In this document: one piece after another, positions 51,090 to 58,807 of the stretch
Position numbering within the stretch: the first letter of the stretch is position 1
How the letters are laid out: each line of letters starts with the position of its first letter
Notes under the pieces: model-generated
The model's database searches: none
The model's input: the letters and a program-made list of their open reading frames with translations, nothing else
Told to the model about the DNA's origin: nothing
Source: Bin75 sp965200435
GTDB lineage: Bacteria > Nitrospirota > Nitrospiria > Nitrospirales > UBA8639
Reading direction: 5' to 3'
Assembly (NCBI GenBank): GCA_965200435.1
Contig: OZ241337.1
Location: 1,302,001-1,366,000, forward strand
DNA length: 64,000 bases
Translations under genes and position numbers: made by a program

Positions 51090-51299
51090 ATGAGTCCTAA
51101 CCATCCTGTCAGCAAACCTGCCGTGAGTGAGCGTGACACAGTTGAAGCGCACGCAAAGCCCTCCCGTTTCGTGGATGCCGCCGAAGACGGTATTGATGCC
51201 GAGATCGCCGCAAAGCGTTTACACGAAATCCATGAAGATCCCGAACATCTTGTTTCGGGAGAGAAATTGACCGACGCTCTTGATCGCCTCCTTCAGTGA
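51090..51299 (+). CDS. Antitoxin of a RelE-like pair
   Basis: 69 residues from ATG 51090, chosen for its GAGGTAAT ribosome site; an upstream ATG at 51048 would precede the predicted transcript start. A TTGACA (51029) and ATAATG (51052) lie upstream 17 bp apart. The sequence is charged and helical (DAEIAAKRLHEIHEDPEHLVSGEKLTDALDRLL), like antitoxins of the RelB/StbD kind, without a clear DNA-binding domain. Its TGA overlaps the toxin start. Confidence 0.65.
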   Translation: MSPNHPVSKPAVSERDTVEAHAKPSRFVDAAEDGIDAEIAAKRLHEIHEDPEHLVSGEKLTDALDRLLQ

Positions 51300-51571
51300 C
51301 GCGGTGCATGTACGCGTATACGAAGGCGTCGCTTGATGCCCTCGAAAAATTGCCCAAACCGGTGCGGAGGCAGATCAAGGGTAAGATTGATGTGCTGGCA
51401 GATGGCACCACGAGGCAAGGTATAAAAGTCCGGGGCGTGATGGATGGTCCTCATCACATTTATCGAATCCGATCGGGACCGTATCGCATTCTCTACTCCA
51501 TTCGCGAAGGTTCTAATATTATCGTTCTTGACATCGGACATCGGCGTGCTATCTACCGACGCCTGAATTGA
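51296..51571 (+). CDS. RelE/ParE-family toxin
   Basis: 91 residues, GTG start overlapping the antitoxin stop (GTGA); an ATG at 51308 is possible. Fold features: TKASLDALEKLPKPVRRQIKGKI (helices), VRGVMDGPHHIYRIRSGPYRILYSIREGSNIIVLDIGHRRAIYR (strands with the conserved RIRSGPYRILY). RelE toxins cleave mRNA on the ribosome. The basic residues near the C-terminus are conserved. Confidence 0.8.
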   Translation: MTRCMYAYTKASLDALEKLPKPVRRQIKGKIDVLADGTTRQGIKVRGVMDGPHHIYRIRSGPYRILYSIREGSNIIVLDIGHRRAIYRRLN

Positions 51572-51649
51572 CGCGGTTGTCCATTTGTCTTTGTCCTACT
51601 CCCTCGCCCTCCGGGAGAGGGTGGGGGTGAGGGTTCTTTCCGTTTCCTT

Positions 51650-52020
51650 CTTCTGTCGCTGCGTCATCTCATGACGCTGGGTTTTTGCCGGCGTCCTTTT
51701 GTCTTTGTCGCTGCTTTCTTTTGCATTTGTAGCTGCGCCATCTCATGGCGCAGGGTTTCCTGCCGAGCCGGACGCGATAAGATCGCGTCCCTACAAGGAC
51801 GGGGAGGTCGGTATGTCTGTGTCACCGCGCCCTCCTCCATTCTGTCAACGAATGGGTAAGATGTCGGATTACGCTGTGCAAAACCGCCCGACGGTTTCTT
51901 TCTTTTGCAGTTGCAGCTGCGCCATCTCATGGCGCAGAGCCGCGCCGGACGCGATACAATCGCACCCCTACAAGGACAGGGCGGCCTCTCCGAGCCGCAT
52001 GAGATGCGGCGGCGACAAAT
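51650..52020. repeat. REP array 8 with second copy of the 108-bp repeat
   Basis: GTCGCTGCGTCATCTCATGACGC, GTAGCTGCGCCATCTCATGG, GGACGCGATAAGATCGCG and GCCGCATGAGATGCGGC units. The 108-bp direct repeat (51806-51914) lies in the middle. Confidence 0.8.
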
Positions 52021-52048
52021 CATGGTTCACGGTTGGGATTTCTCTCCA

Positions 52049-52092
52049 TAAAAGGGAAGGGAGACCAGGACGTGGTCCCGGTCTCCCTTCCC
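52049..52092 (-). terminator. Terminator of the small lipoprotein gene
   Basis: Stem GGGAAGGGAGACC (52054-52066) pairs with 52080-52092 around a 13-nt loop. On the minus strand it is followed by TTTTA. Confidence 0.8.
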
Positions 52093-52141
52093 TGTCTGCC
52101 AGCCGACGTTTGCGTCGGTTGGGGCTCTTCGCCACTTGCGT

Positions 52142-52498
52142 TCATTGGTTCAGCCGGTTGATTTGTTCTTCATGCCAGACAATGCGTTCGTGAACGTCCC
52201 GTAGGTCTCTCTGCCATTGTCCCAGGAGTCTTTTCCAACTCTGGCGTTTGAAGCCTTTGGGGTCCCGGTAGGAATGCTTGAGCATGTCCAGCCGGTGTTC
52301 CAATTTTTTGATTTTGTGTTCGAGCAGGACCACTTTGTCCCGGTGTTGCTGAAGACTTGTCTCGTGAGAACCGACGGATTGCCCCAGAGCCTCTTGTGCG
52401 AAAGGGCCGCCGGAAACGGTTCCATTTGCCGCACATCCGGCCAGCGTGAGTCCCACACAAAGCACGACGCTTGGAATCACAGAGGTTAAGGTTTTCAT
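52142..52498 (-). CDS. Small coiled-coil lipoprotein
   Basis: 118 residues. Lipobox GLTLAGC at ~Cys 22, then a helical coiled coil (HRDKVVLLEHKIKKLEHRLDMLKH, QWQRDLRDVHERIVWHEEQINRL), similar in design to Lpp- or Slp-type envelope spacers. AAAGGAGGAAGAC precedes the ATG. The AT-rich 110 bp upstream (52499-52610) contain its promoter region; TATTAT-like hexamers are frequent, so no single -10 is chosen. Function unknown. Confidence 0.7.
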   Translation of the reverse strand: MKTLTSVIPSVVLCVGLTLAGCAANGTVSGGPFAQEALGQSVGSHETSLQQHRDKVVLLEHKIKKLEHRLDMLKHSYRDPKGFKRQSWKRLLGQWQRDLRDVHERIVWHEEQINRLNQ

Positions 52499-52619
52499 GT
52501 CTTCCTCCTTTCTGCTTGTTCGTTTATCAATCGTTCTATTATTTTCTTAACTGTTTCTAGACTCATAATAAAATAAATAATATGAGCATTATGTATCTAT
52601 TTTTTAGATGAATTGATCA

Positions 52620-53345
52620 GGTCAGGACGCGATAAGATCGCGTCGCTACAACGACGGGGAGGCCGGGTTGTCTGTGTCGCGGTGGTATTCCATGGCGTTT
52701 CTTTTTTGGTCGGTGTCCTTTTGTCTGTGTAGTTGCGCCATCTCATGGCGCAGAGTTCCCTCTGGTGCGCCGGACGCGATAAGATCGCGCCCCTACAAGG
52801 ACAGGGCGGTCGGGTTTGCATGTGTAGCTGCGCCATCTCATGGCGCAGAGTTCCCTCTGGTGCGCCGGACGCGATAAGATCGCGCCCCTACAAGGACAGG
52901 GCGGCTGGGTTGCATGTGTAGCTGCGCCATCTCATGGCGCAGAGTTTCCTCTGGTGCGCCGGACGCGATAAGATCGCGCCCCTATAAAGACAGGGCGGCG
53001 GGTTTGTCTGTGTTGCGGTGGTATTCCATGCCGTTTCTTTTTTGGTCGGTGTCCTTTTGTCTGTGTAGCTGCGCCCTCTCATGGCGCAGAGCCGCGCCGG
53101 ACGCGATAAGATCGCGCCCCTACAAGGACGGGGCGGCGGGTTTGTCTGTGTAGCTGCGCCCTCTCATGGCGCAGAGCCGCGCCGGACGCGATAAGATCGC
53201 GCCCCTACAAGGACAGGGCGGCGGGGTTGTCTGTGTAGCTGCGCCATCTTATGGCGCAGGGTTCCCTCTGGCGCGCCGGACGCGATACGATCGCGCCCCT
53301 ACAAGGACAGGGCGGCGGGGTTGTCTGTGTCGCGGTGGTATTCCA
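52620..53345. repeat. REP array 9
   Basis: At least twelve palindromes. A ~110-bp block (GTAGCTGCGCCATCTCATGG, GTGCGCCGGACGCGATAAG, CTACAAGGACAGGGCGG) is repeated head to tail about seven times with small changes. A GCGGTGGTATTCCATGGCG segment recurs three times. No gene in 52611-53519. Confidence 0.85.
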
Positions 53346-53519
53346 TGGCGTTTCTTTTTGGCCGGCGTCCTCGACTTCAAATTCCGTGATGCCGGACGGT
53401 GTCATGGATCCGCTCGTCGCCACGGATGACGCATCATCATGCATCCACGATACCACGCATGGGGACGCGCACCTGACGGCCCTCGTGCTTGAGCAACGCG
53501 AGGCCCCGCACCCACGTGT

Positions 53520-53948
53520 CTACACCAGTGGATTCTGCAAGCGCAGCCCTGCGAAGCGACTGAAGTCGCCATCGTTCGAACAGAGCATTCCACCACGCTC
53601 AATCGCATGCGCTGCGATATGCGCATCCGTCGTCAGGTTGGCGCCGACGGCCGTAGAACGCAGCAGGTCCGCGAGAATCTTCCAATGCCGCTCGGTGGGA
53701 ACGAGCAGCGCGACGTTGGGTTGAGCCAGCCACCCTGTCGCCACGGCCAGGGCGTCGTCGATGCCGAGCGGTGCTTCGAACGCGCGGCGGTTCGTGGTTA
53801 TCCGAACAAAACCCAGGAGGGCCGGGTAACACAATCCGACCGCTTCGGTCGACGACAGGACGTCGTCCCACCATCTGCGCGCTCGAAGATGAAATGGACT
53901 ACTCCCATCAACCGCGTAGACCAAAAGATTGACGTCGGGCAGGATCAC
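53520..53948 (-). CDS. VapC-type PIN toxin
   Basis: 142 residues. PIN acidic residues: MILPDVNLLVYAVD, E near TEAVGLCYPALLGFVRI, NLTTDAHIAAHAIERG, SNDGDFSRF. VapC proteins cleave tRNA or rRNA. It overlaps the RHH antitoxin by 4 bp (ATGA). Standard length. Confidence 0.88.
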   Translation of the reverse strand: MILPDVNLLVYAVDGSSPFHLRARRWWDDVLSSTEAVGLCYPALLGFVRITTNRRAFEAPLGIDDALAVATGWLAQPNVALLVPTERHWKILADLLRSTAVGANLTTDAHIAAHAIERGGMLCSNDGDFSRFAGLRLQNPLV

Positions 53949-54214
53949 GAACGGATCACCGCCTCCCTTTCCAAGCGGCCCTCGTCTTCCAGCTCGTCAA
54001 CCAACTGGTTGAGCTTCATCGGGTCGAATCCCGGACGCATGCGCAATTCGTACGCCTTCGTCCGGTGCTTCCTCGACCTCGGCGGCCCTTGCCGGCTACG
54101 CAGACCCTCCCGCAGCAACGTGTTGACGACGTTCCTGAGCGACCGTCCATCGCGGCGTCGCAGTCGGTCGATCTCTATTGCCAGATCATCGTCTATGGTC
54201 AGTGTTGTACGCAT
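53945..54214 (-). CDS. VapB-type ribbon-helix-helix antitoxin
   Basis: 89 residues from the ATG at 54214 (a TTG just before gives one more Met). MRTTLTIDDDLAIEIDRLRRRDGRSLRNVVNTLLREGL is a classic RHH (DUF2191-like) N-terminus; the C-terminal part wraps VapC. No ribosome site: ATG lies 6 nt after TAAGGT, so leaderless. IS copy E ends 5 bp upstream of its -35, replacing any operator further upstream. Confidence 0.85.
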   Translation of the reverse strand: MRTTLTIDDDLAIEIDRLRRRDGRSLRNVVNTLLREGLRSRQGPPRSRKHRTKAYELRMRPGFDPMKLNQLVDELEDEGRLEREAVIRS

Positions 54215-54220
54215 CAATGC

Positions 54221-54249
54221 ACCTTATGAGGCAAAATATATGATGTCAA
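54221..54249 (-). promoter_or_regulatory. vapB promoter TTGACA-N17-TAAGGT, leaderless
   Basis: TTGACA (54249-54244), 17-bp spacer, TAAGGT (54226-54221), GCATTG, ATG. The IS target duplication GATGA directly precedes the -35. Confidence 0.7.
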
Positions 54250-55292
54250 GATGATGTATGGGTCCACCACATTTGGCACTCGAGTTGGTGGTGAATCAGG
54301 GATTGTACCGGAGATTGCCGCCCAAGGCTATGGTGGGGCAACACGGTATTGTAGGCCAGCAACCAATCGGCCAGTTTGCGGTTAAAGGCCGCCAAATCGT
54401 CGAACAGCAGATCCTCGTGGTAGTCCACGAAGGTCTCTTGCAGGGTGCGATTGAACCGTTCCGCATGAGCGTTCATTTTCGGGGATCGGGGATACGTCCA
54501 CCAGTGGATGATGCCGCGTTCATCGAGCCGGTGCTGGAAATGCCCCTGGAACTCCGGGCCGTTATCGGAGAGGAGGACCCGGGGTGGGGCCGGGAGCAAC
54601 GCACAGAGTGCATCGAGGGCGTGGGTGGCATGGCGGCTGGAGGCGGTGGCGGTGGCCACAGCGAAGGCGAAGCGACTGCAGGGATCGATGAAGGTGAATA
54701 GGTAGCGGCGGAGTCCAGCGTGGAGCCGCACAACGGGATCGCCGGCCAAGACCGCCAGGGGCTGGGCGGGGCGGGGCCGGGGCGGGCGGGATTTCCGGCG
54801 CCGTGTCCGGGGTTTGGGCCGGCCCCGGGCATCCAGGCGGCTCGGCGTGTGCCGCATCCGATCCGGGGCGCGGGCGATCAGGCGCCCGATGGTGGAGACC
54901 CTGGGGAGGGCTAGCCCGTGCTGCGCACACCACGGCCGCAGCAGGACGTGCAGCTTGGCCTTCCCAAGGTTGGGATACGTGGTGCGTAGCCGCCGGATCG
55001 CTTGGCTCAGGGCGGGTGGCCACGTGGCCTGCCGCCGCCGGTGGGGGGCCCTAGAGCGGACGGCCAACGCCTGCCGGGCCCCGCCAGCCTGAGTGAGCGC
55101 CCGCTGCCAGCGAGAAAGCGTCCGGCGGCTGGCGCCAAAGGCCTCCCCCGTCGCGGCTGGGCCGTACCGGGCGCAAAAGTGCAGAATCTTGAGTCGGTGG
55201 TGGGCTTCGTGGGGTATCATGTCCCAACGATGCCCGAATTGCGTTAGTCGAGAAAACCCCCTGATGCGATAGCCGACATGGTGGATCTGCAT
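54246..55292 (-). CDS. IS481-like transposase (copy E)
   Basis: 348 residues. The first ~120 follow copy D (HFCARYG, GASRRTLSRWQ, NLGK), the remainder copy A/C (AQHGLALPRVS to the end). HTH and DDE residues are intact. Stop TGA is in the vapB TTGACA. Confidence 0.9.
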   Translation of the reverse strand: MQIHHVGYRIRGFSRLTQFGHRWDMIPHEAHHRLKILHFCARYGPAATGEAFGASRRTLSRWQRALTQAGGARQALAVRSRAPHRRRQATWPPALSQAIRRLRTTYPNLGKAKLHVLLRPWCAQHGLALPRVSTIGRLIARAPDRMRHTPSRLDARGRPKPRTRRRKSRPPRPRPAQPLAVLAGDPVVRLHAGLRRYLFTFIDPCSRFAFAVATATASSRHATHALDALCALLPAPPRVLLSDNGPEFQGHFQHRLDERGIIHWWTYPRSPKMNAHAERFNRTLQETFVDYHEDLLFDDLAAFNRKLADWLLAYNTVLPHHSLGRQSPVQSLIHHQLECQMWWTHTSS

Positions 55293-55341
55293 GGCTCCTC
55301 CTCCTGTGTCGAGGAGTGCCAAATGTTTCTGAACTTATACA
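54255..55341 (-). mobile_element. IS481-like element, copy E (1087 bp, mosaic)
   Basis: Perfect duplication GATGA (54250-54254, 55342-55346). The 5' part resembles copy D (TGTGTCGAGGAG, MALLDTGGGA, GFSRLTQ) and the rest resembles A/B/C, so it looks recombinant. Confidence 0.93.
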
Positions 55342-55460
55342 GATGACGTGCACGCCATTCGCGCCGGTTCTCGACCACGATGAGCAGGATTTCTGACAAT
55401 CGCGCCTTGGCCTCAGCCACGGTGCAAGATAGACCGTGTTCGAATGCTGGATCAAGAGGC
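55342..55460 (-). pseudogene. Possible Phd-type antitoxin remnant cut by IS copy E
   Basis: The minus frame SCTVAEAKARLSEILLIVVENRREW resembles the N-terminal part of Phd/YefM antitoxins (VAEAKARLSEL). It is truncated at the IS and has no start or partner. Weak support from one motif. Confidence 0.4.
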
Positions 55461-55525
55461 CTTAGATGGGAATTACCAAAAAGAGTTGCCGGTTTCTTTT
55501 TCTTGTCACTTCGCTTTATCACTCC

Positions 55526-55592
55526 CCCCTTGAGGGGGAGTCGCGGAAGCCAAGCCGTCAGGCGCCGGCTGACGCGGTGGGGGGACGATCTG
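55526..55592. repeat. GAGGGGGAGT repeat, copy 1 (copy 2 at 63868-63935)
   Basis: CACTCCCCCCTTGAGGGGGA followed by GTCGCGGAAGC, GCCGTCAGGCG and GCTGACGCGGTGGGG recurs near the window end, there inside an open hsdS frame. Confidence 0.75.
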
Positions 55593-55641
55593 TTCGAGCG
55601 ACAACCGACTTCTCTGTTCTTATCCCTGCCTACAGCCCGGG

Positions 55642-56013
55642 TCAAGCCAGGGCTACACCACTCATCCACATGCGCCTCGTCATGAGATCGCGTTCGAACG
55701 TCTCAATTGCACGGACCGCGAGTGCGTGATCAAGCGCACTGGTGGCAGGCTTGGCGCCGGACGGCACGGTCAACCGGTCTTCGTCGTATTCCAGCAACAG
55801 GCGCCAAGTGTCGGCGTAGCGCGTGACGAGGTCTAGCACGGCCTTGCCCGTGTCATCCACCAGCATCTGGTTTCGCAAAGTGCGGGCGAGAAGATCAAGG
55901 ATTTCGCGGGATTCGTCGAGGCCACGTTCGGCATGCAGTCGCTTGTTCAGTGTGTAGATCAGATTGAATTTCCATGCGGTCATACAAGATGACACGACCT
56001 TGCCACCCCTCAT
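55642..56013 (-). CDS. Hypothetical protein, possibly truncated
   Basis: 123 residues; helical, with ILDLLARTLRNQMLVDDTGKAVLDLVTRYADTWRLLLEYDEDRL, somewhat like the segment between DNA-binding and Fic domains of RhuM/Fic-type proteins. No Fic motif is present, so it may be a fragment. The start is uncertain (ATG 56013, or MTAWKFNL ten codons later). Confidence 0.4.
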   Translation of the reverse strand: MRGGKVVSSCMTAWKFNLIYTLNKRLHAERGLDESREILDLLARTLRNQMLVDDTGKAVLDLVTRYADTWRLLLEYDEDRLTVPSGAKPATSALDHALAVRAIETFERDLMTRRMWMSGVALA

Positions 56014-56052
56014 CCGCCCAAAAATCCAAGCTCATCTGCGCCAGTAATGGAA

Positions 56053-56973
56053 CTATTCTCCACTTGGTTGACCGGAATCATGGGTTGCATTTGACTGTGC
56101 TCGCCGTTTGGCCTGACGAATTTTTGTATCTACTGCCACGACTAATCCAAGTTCCGTTGCATGACCCCAAAAATATTTATGCACAGCGTTTCCAAAGTGG
56201 GTAAGTTTATATGTGAACAACCCTCCCTCTCTAGCTTCATGTATTTGATCTTTCACCGCACCAGCCTCAAAGATCTTCCTCATACGCGTTTCCAACTCCA
56301 CCTCTAATAGTCCAAATTGTAATAGTCGGGTTATGGCCATATTTCGAGGGGTATTGGCTAGTGCATTCCCCATAGTTTGTGTTGGAAAAGGTCGAACACC
56401 TCCACTCGTGAAGGCCTGATCCAACACGGAACATTCTATATGATCGAGTGATTTGGCTGCATCCTCAACAGCCAAGTGCTTCCGGATATTGACTTCATTG
56501 ATAGCACTTATCAGTGCTTCCTCTACACGTTGCTTTGCGGGTTCCGGTGCCTCATCCGGATTATAGGAGTTGACTCTGATATTCGCCAAATCAAACGGAA
56601 GACTGTCGGAATCCGATCGAAACAGCAGAACTTCTTCTGGCAGGCGTACTGCGTGTGCTATGCCGACTTCATACATTACATTGCCGTTTCTTATTGCGGT
56701 TCCGTTAATGCATCCTATTGTGGTCACGTCCGCAAGTATAACCATATCGTTGGCTATTCCCTCGAGGATTTCCGTCAGAACAGAGTCCCCAATTTGGCGT
56801 GTATCAACGCGGTGTGGTTCTAGAGCAGTCCCGTCAACTTGAACACTTTGTATAGCTGGAACAATGACATTTTCCCACCGAGTCCGAAATTTCTCATCAA
56901 AGCTCATAGCGACAAATACTTTTTTCCTGCGCGGAAATGGCGGGAATAAACCGAAATAATGTTGCGGGTACAT
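56053..56973 (-). CDS. Nucleoside 2-deoxyribosyltransferase-like effector protein
   Basis: 306 residues. VFVAMSFDEKFRTRWENVIVPAIQ, DMVILADVTTIGCINGTAIRNGNVMYEVGIAHAV and VLLFRSDSDSLPFDLANIRV reproduce the NDT/TIR-like flavodoxin fold, including the acidic residue before the YEVGIAHA helix. Such domains act as NAD- or nucleotide-directed effectors in several anti-phage systems. The C-terminal 130 residues are helical (RNMAITRLLQFGLLEVELETR, GLFTYKLTHFGNAVHKYFWGH) and may sense the trigger. Operon partners: none closer than the toxin pair upstream. Role inferred. Confidence 0.65.
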   Translation of the reverse strand: MYPQHYFGLFPPFPRRKKVFVAMSFDEKFRTRWENVIVPAIQSVQVDGTALEPHRVDTRQIGDSVLTEILEGIANDMVILADVTTIGCINGTAIRNGNVMYEVGIAHAVRLPEEVLLFRSDSDSLPFDLANIRVNSYNPDEAPEPAKQRVEEALISAINEVNIRKHLAVEDAAKSLDHIECSVLDQAFTSGGVRPFPTQTMGNALANTPRNMAITRLLQFGLLEVELETRMRKIFEAGAVKDQIHEAREGGLFTYKLTHFGNAVHKYFWGHATELGLVVAVDTKIRQAKRRAQSNATHDSGQPSGE

Positions 56974-57024
56974 ATTACGCTTTGGTCCTTATCGCCAGCT
57001 TGAACAATTCACAACAGGCGATCT

Positions 57025-57531
57025 TTAAACTGCCTTCTCAATTGGTCCCAGCACGAACCTTGCCCGTTCCCGACGAAGCATCTCGTAAGGGCTCATGCAG
57101 CGCAATCCGAGACCGATGCAGGCGTTCGGGATCTTGATTTTTCTAATGGTGTCAGCAGGAACCTCGTGAGTGACAACAGTCCAGTTATGCGCTTTGGCAT
57201 GAGCGACAAGCCAATAGTCGGCGATTTGCAGGAACGTCGAGACCGCTGCTGGTTCGTAGTTCTCTCCGGTGGCCCAGGTGCTTACGTCTGTGAGTGCTTG
57301 GATCACCGCTTCATCTGGGGCAAGAAAGAAATTTGTGCCGCATTGCTTCACCCAAGAAGAAAGTTCGTCGTCTCCCGCATGGATTTCGTCACTCACTTTT
57401 TCAATACTTGCCACTTTCCCTGCGCTATTCTTTTTTGTGAGCCAATCCCAGAAAGCAGGACAAAAATCGAAACCATAGTGCAGGTTTTTGGCCTGGATAA
57501 AAACATTAGCGTCCAGCAGATATCGAGTCAT
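57025..57531 (-). CDS. DUF4411 PIN-like protein
   Basis: 168 residues. RYLLDANVFIQAKN at the start, DEIHAGDD, ADYWLVAHAKAHNWTVVTHE and IKIPNACIGLG match DUF4411, PIN-fold nucleases paired with ImmA/IrrE-type regulators. Its ATG overlaps the stop of the upstream peptidase gene. Expected to be the toxin. Confidence 0.82.
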   Translation of the reverse strand: MTRYLLDANVFIQAKNLHYGFDFCPAFWDWLTKKNSAGKVASIEKVSDEIHAGDDELSSWVKQCGTNFFLAPDEAVIQALTDVSTWATGENYEPAAVSTFLQIADYWLVAHAKAHNWTVVTHEVPADTIRKIKIPNACIGLGLRCMSPYEMLRRERARFVLGPIEKAV

Positions 57532-58682
57532 GAGATGACTCCGACTGCCTGACCCAGTTTATGCAGCGTGTTGGTCTTGGAAATACCGAGCATCCGAAAA
57601 GCGTCCCGATACAGGGTCTGTCCCTCCAGCGTGCTGACGACCAGCGCGCGGGTCAATCGGCGACTCGCGCGGGTGGCGGTTGTATGATAAAAATTTCCTC
57701 CACTCGTCGTCGTCGTGGAAATTGTTCTTAATCGCTCGCATTCTTCGGACCAGACTCGATCAAAAACCGTTCGTGTCAACCAACCTGCATCCAGCAACCG
57801 ACGGAGTATGACGAGGGTACTGACCTTGAAATACCGAGCCAGCCGCGACGTGGCAGCTTCGATGGTTTCGTCTGTCCGAAGCTGACCCTGCAATGCTGAA
57901 AGTGGCGCGAGCAGTTCTGCGGCCACCGCATTACACCAGACCTCCTCTCTTCGGGAATTTGGCCTTGGCGCAGCCTCTGTGTTTGACAAGGCTGAAGCGC
58001 CCAGCCAGAGATGCGCGAGCTCATGCGCGAGGGTGAACATCTGCCCGGCTTTACTGTCCGCGCCGTTGATAAACACCAGGGGGGCAAGAGAATCGGACAG
58101 GGCGAAGCCACGAAATTCGGTGGGGTCGAGTTTGCGCTGATTGTTGCTGGCCACCACCCCGCTCACCATCACGAGTATTCCCGCCTCTTCGGTCTGCTGG
58201 ATAAACAGTCGCAACGCCTCGGACCAAGTCGAGCATTCCCCGCGGGCCTCAAGTTCAAAGCCGAGCGTCTCGCGCATCTGGGCGGCGACGGTCTCTGCGG
58301 ACATCTCAACCATGGCGCTGCCAACGAAAGCCCGTTCCTGTTCTCGGGCAACCCTGACGAATTCCCGATACCAGATCTGTCGCTCCTGGCAGGTATAGAT
58401 CGTATCCAGAAGGTTCGGACTCGGCCGCATCATGGACTGTCCGGCAAAAGTACGAAAGTCCGGGATCGGAACAGATTCCTCTGGGGGTTCCGAGAGGAAC
58501 AGATACCCGACTGGCGCGTGAACGGCCTTTGCGAAGGCTTCCAGTTGTTTTAACGTAGGGGCAGTTTTTCCGGTTTCCCAGTCAGGAAGTCTGGGAAACC
58601 GTGACACCAATTCTTCTACCTCCATTCTGGCCCGCTTCCGCGCCCAGATGAGTAGTTTCTCCCTACCGGCAATGCGATTCAT
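57528..58682 (-). CDS. XRE-HTH ImmA/IrrE-type metallopeptidase regulator
   Basis: 384 residues. N-terminal HTH (LIWARKRARMEVEELVSRFPRLPDWETGKTAPTLKQLEAFAKA), then FLSEPPEESVPIPDFR, then the zinc site FTLAHELAHLWLG (HExxH) and downstream EVWCNAVAAELLAPL with the third ligand. COG2856 proteins are regulators or antitoxins for the DUF4411 partner that follows with a 4-bp overlap. Confidence 0.85.
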   Translation of the reverse strand: MNRIAGREKLLIWARKRARMEVEELVSRFPRLPDWETGKTAPTLKQLEAFAKAVHAPVGYLFLSEPPEESVPIPDFRTFAGQSMMRPSPNLLDTIYTCQERQIWYREFVRVAREQERAFVGSAMVEMSAETVAAQMRETLGFELEARGECSTWSEALRLFIQQTEEAGILVMVSGVVASNNQRKLDPTEFRGFALSDSLAPLVFINGADSKAGQMFTLAHELAHLWLGASALSNTEAAPRPNSRREEVWCNAVAAELLAPLSALQGQLRTDETIEAATSRLARYFKVSTLVILRRLLDAGWLTRTVFDRVWSEECERLRTISTTTTSGGNFYHTTATRASRRLTRALVVSTLEGQTLYRDAFRMLGISKTNTLHKLGQAVGVIS

Positions 58683-58807
58683 TGGCGTTCTCGTTCGTAT
58701 GGCCCCAGAATGTCCATGATGCCTTTGAAAAATACCTTGAAACCGTGGGTCCTGGAATTAGCGTATTTTCAGTTTATTGCAACAAAACGTTTATTGGGCT
58801 TGTGTTA

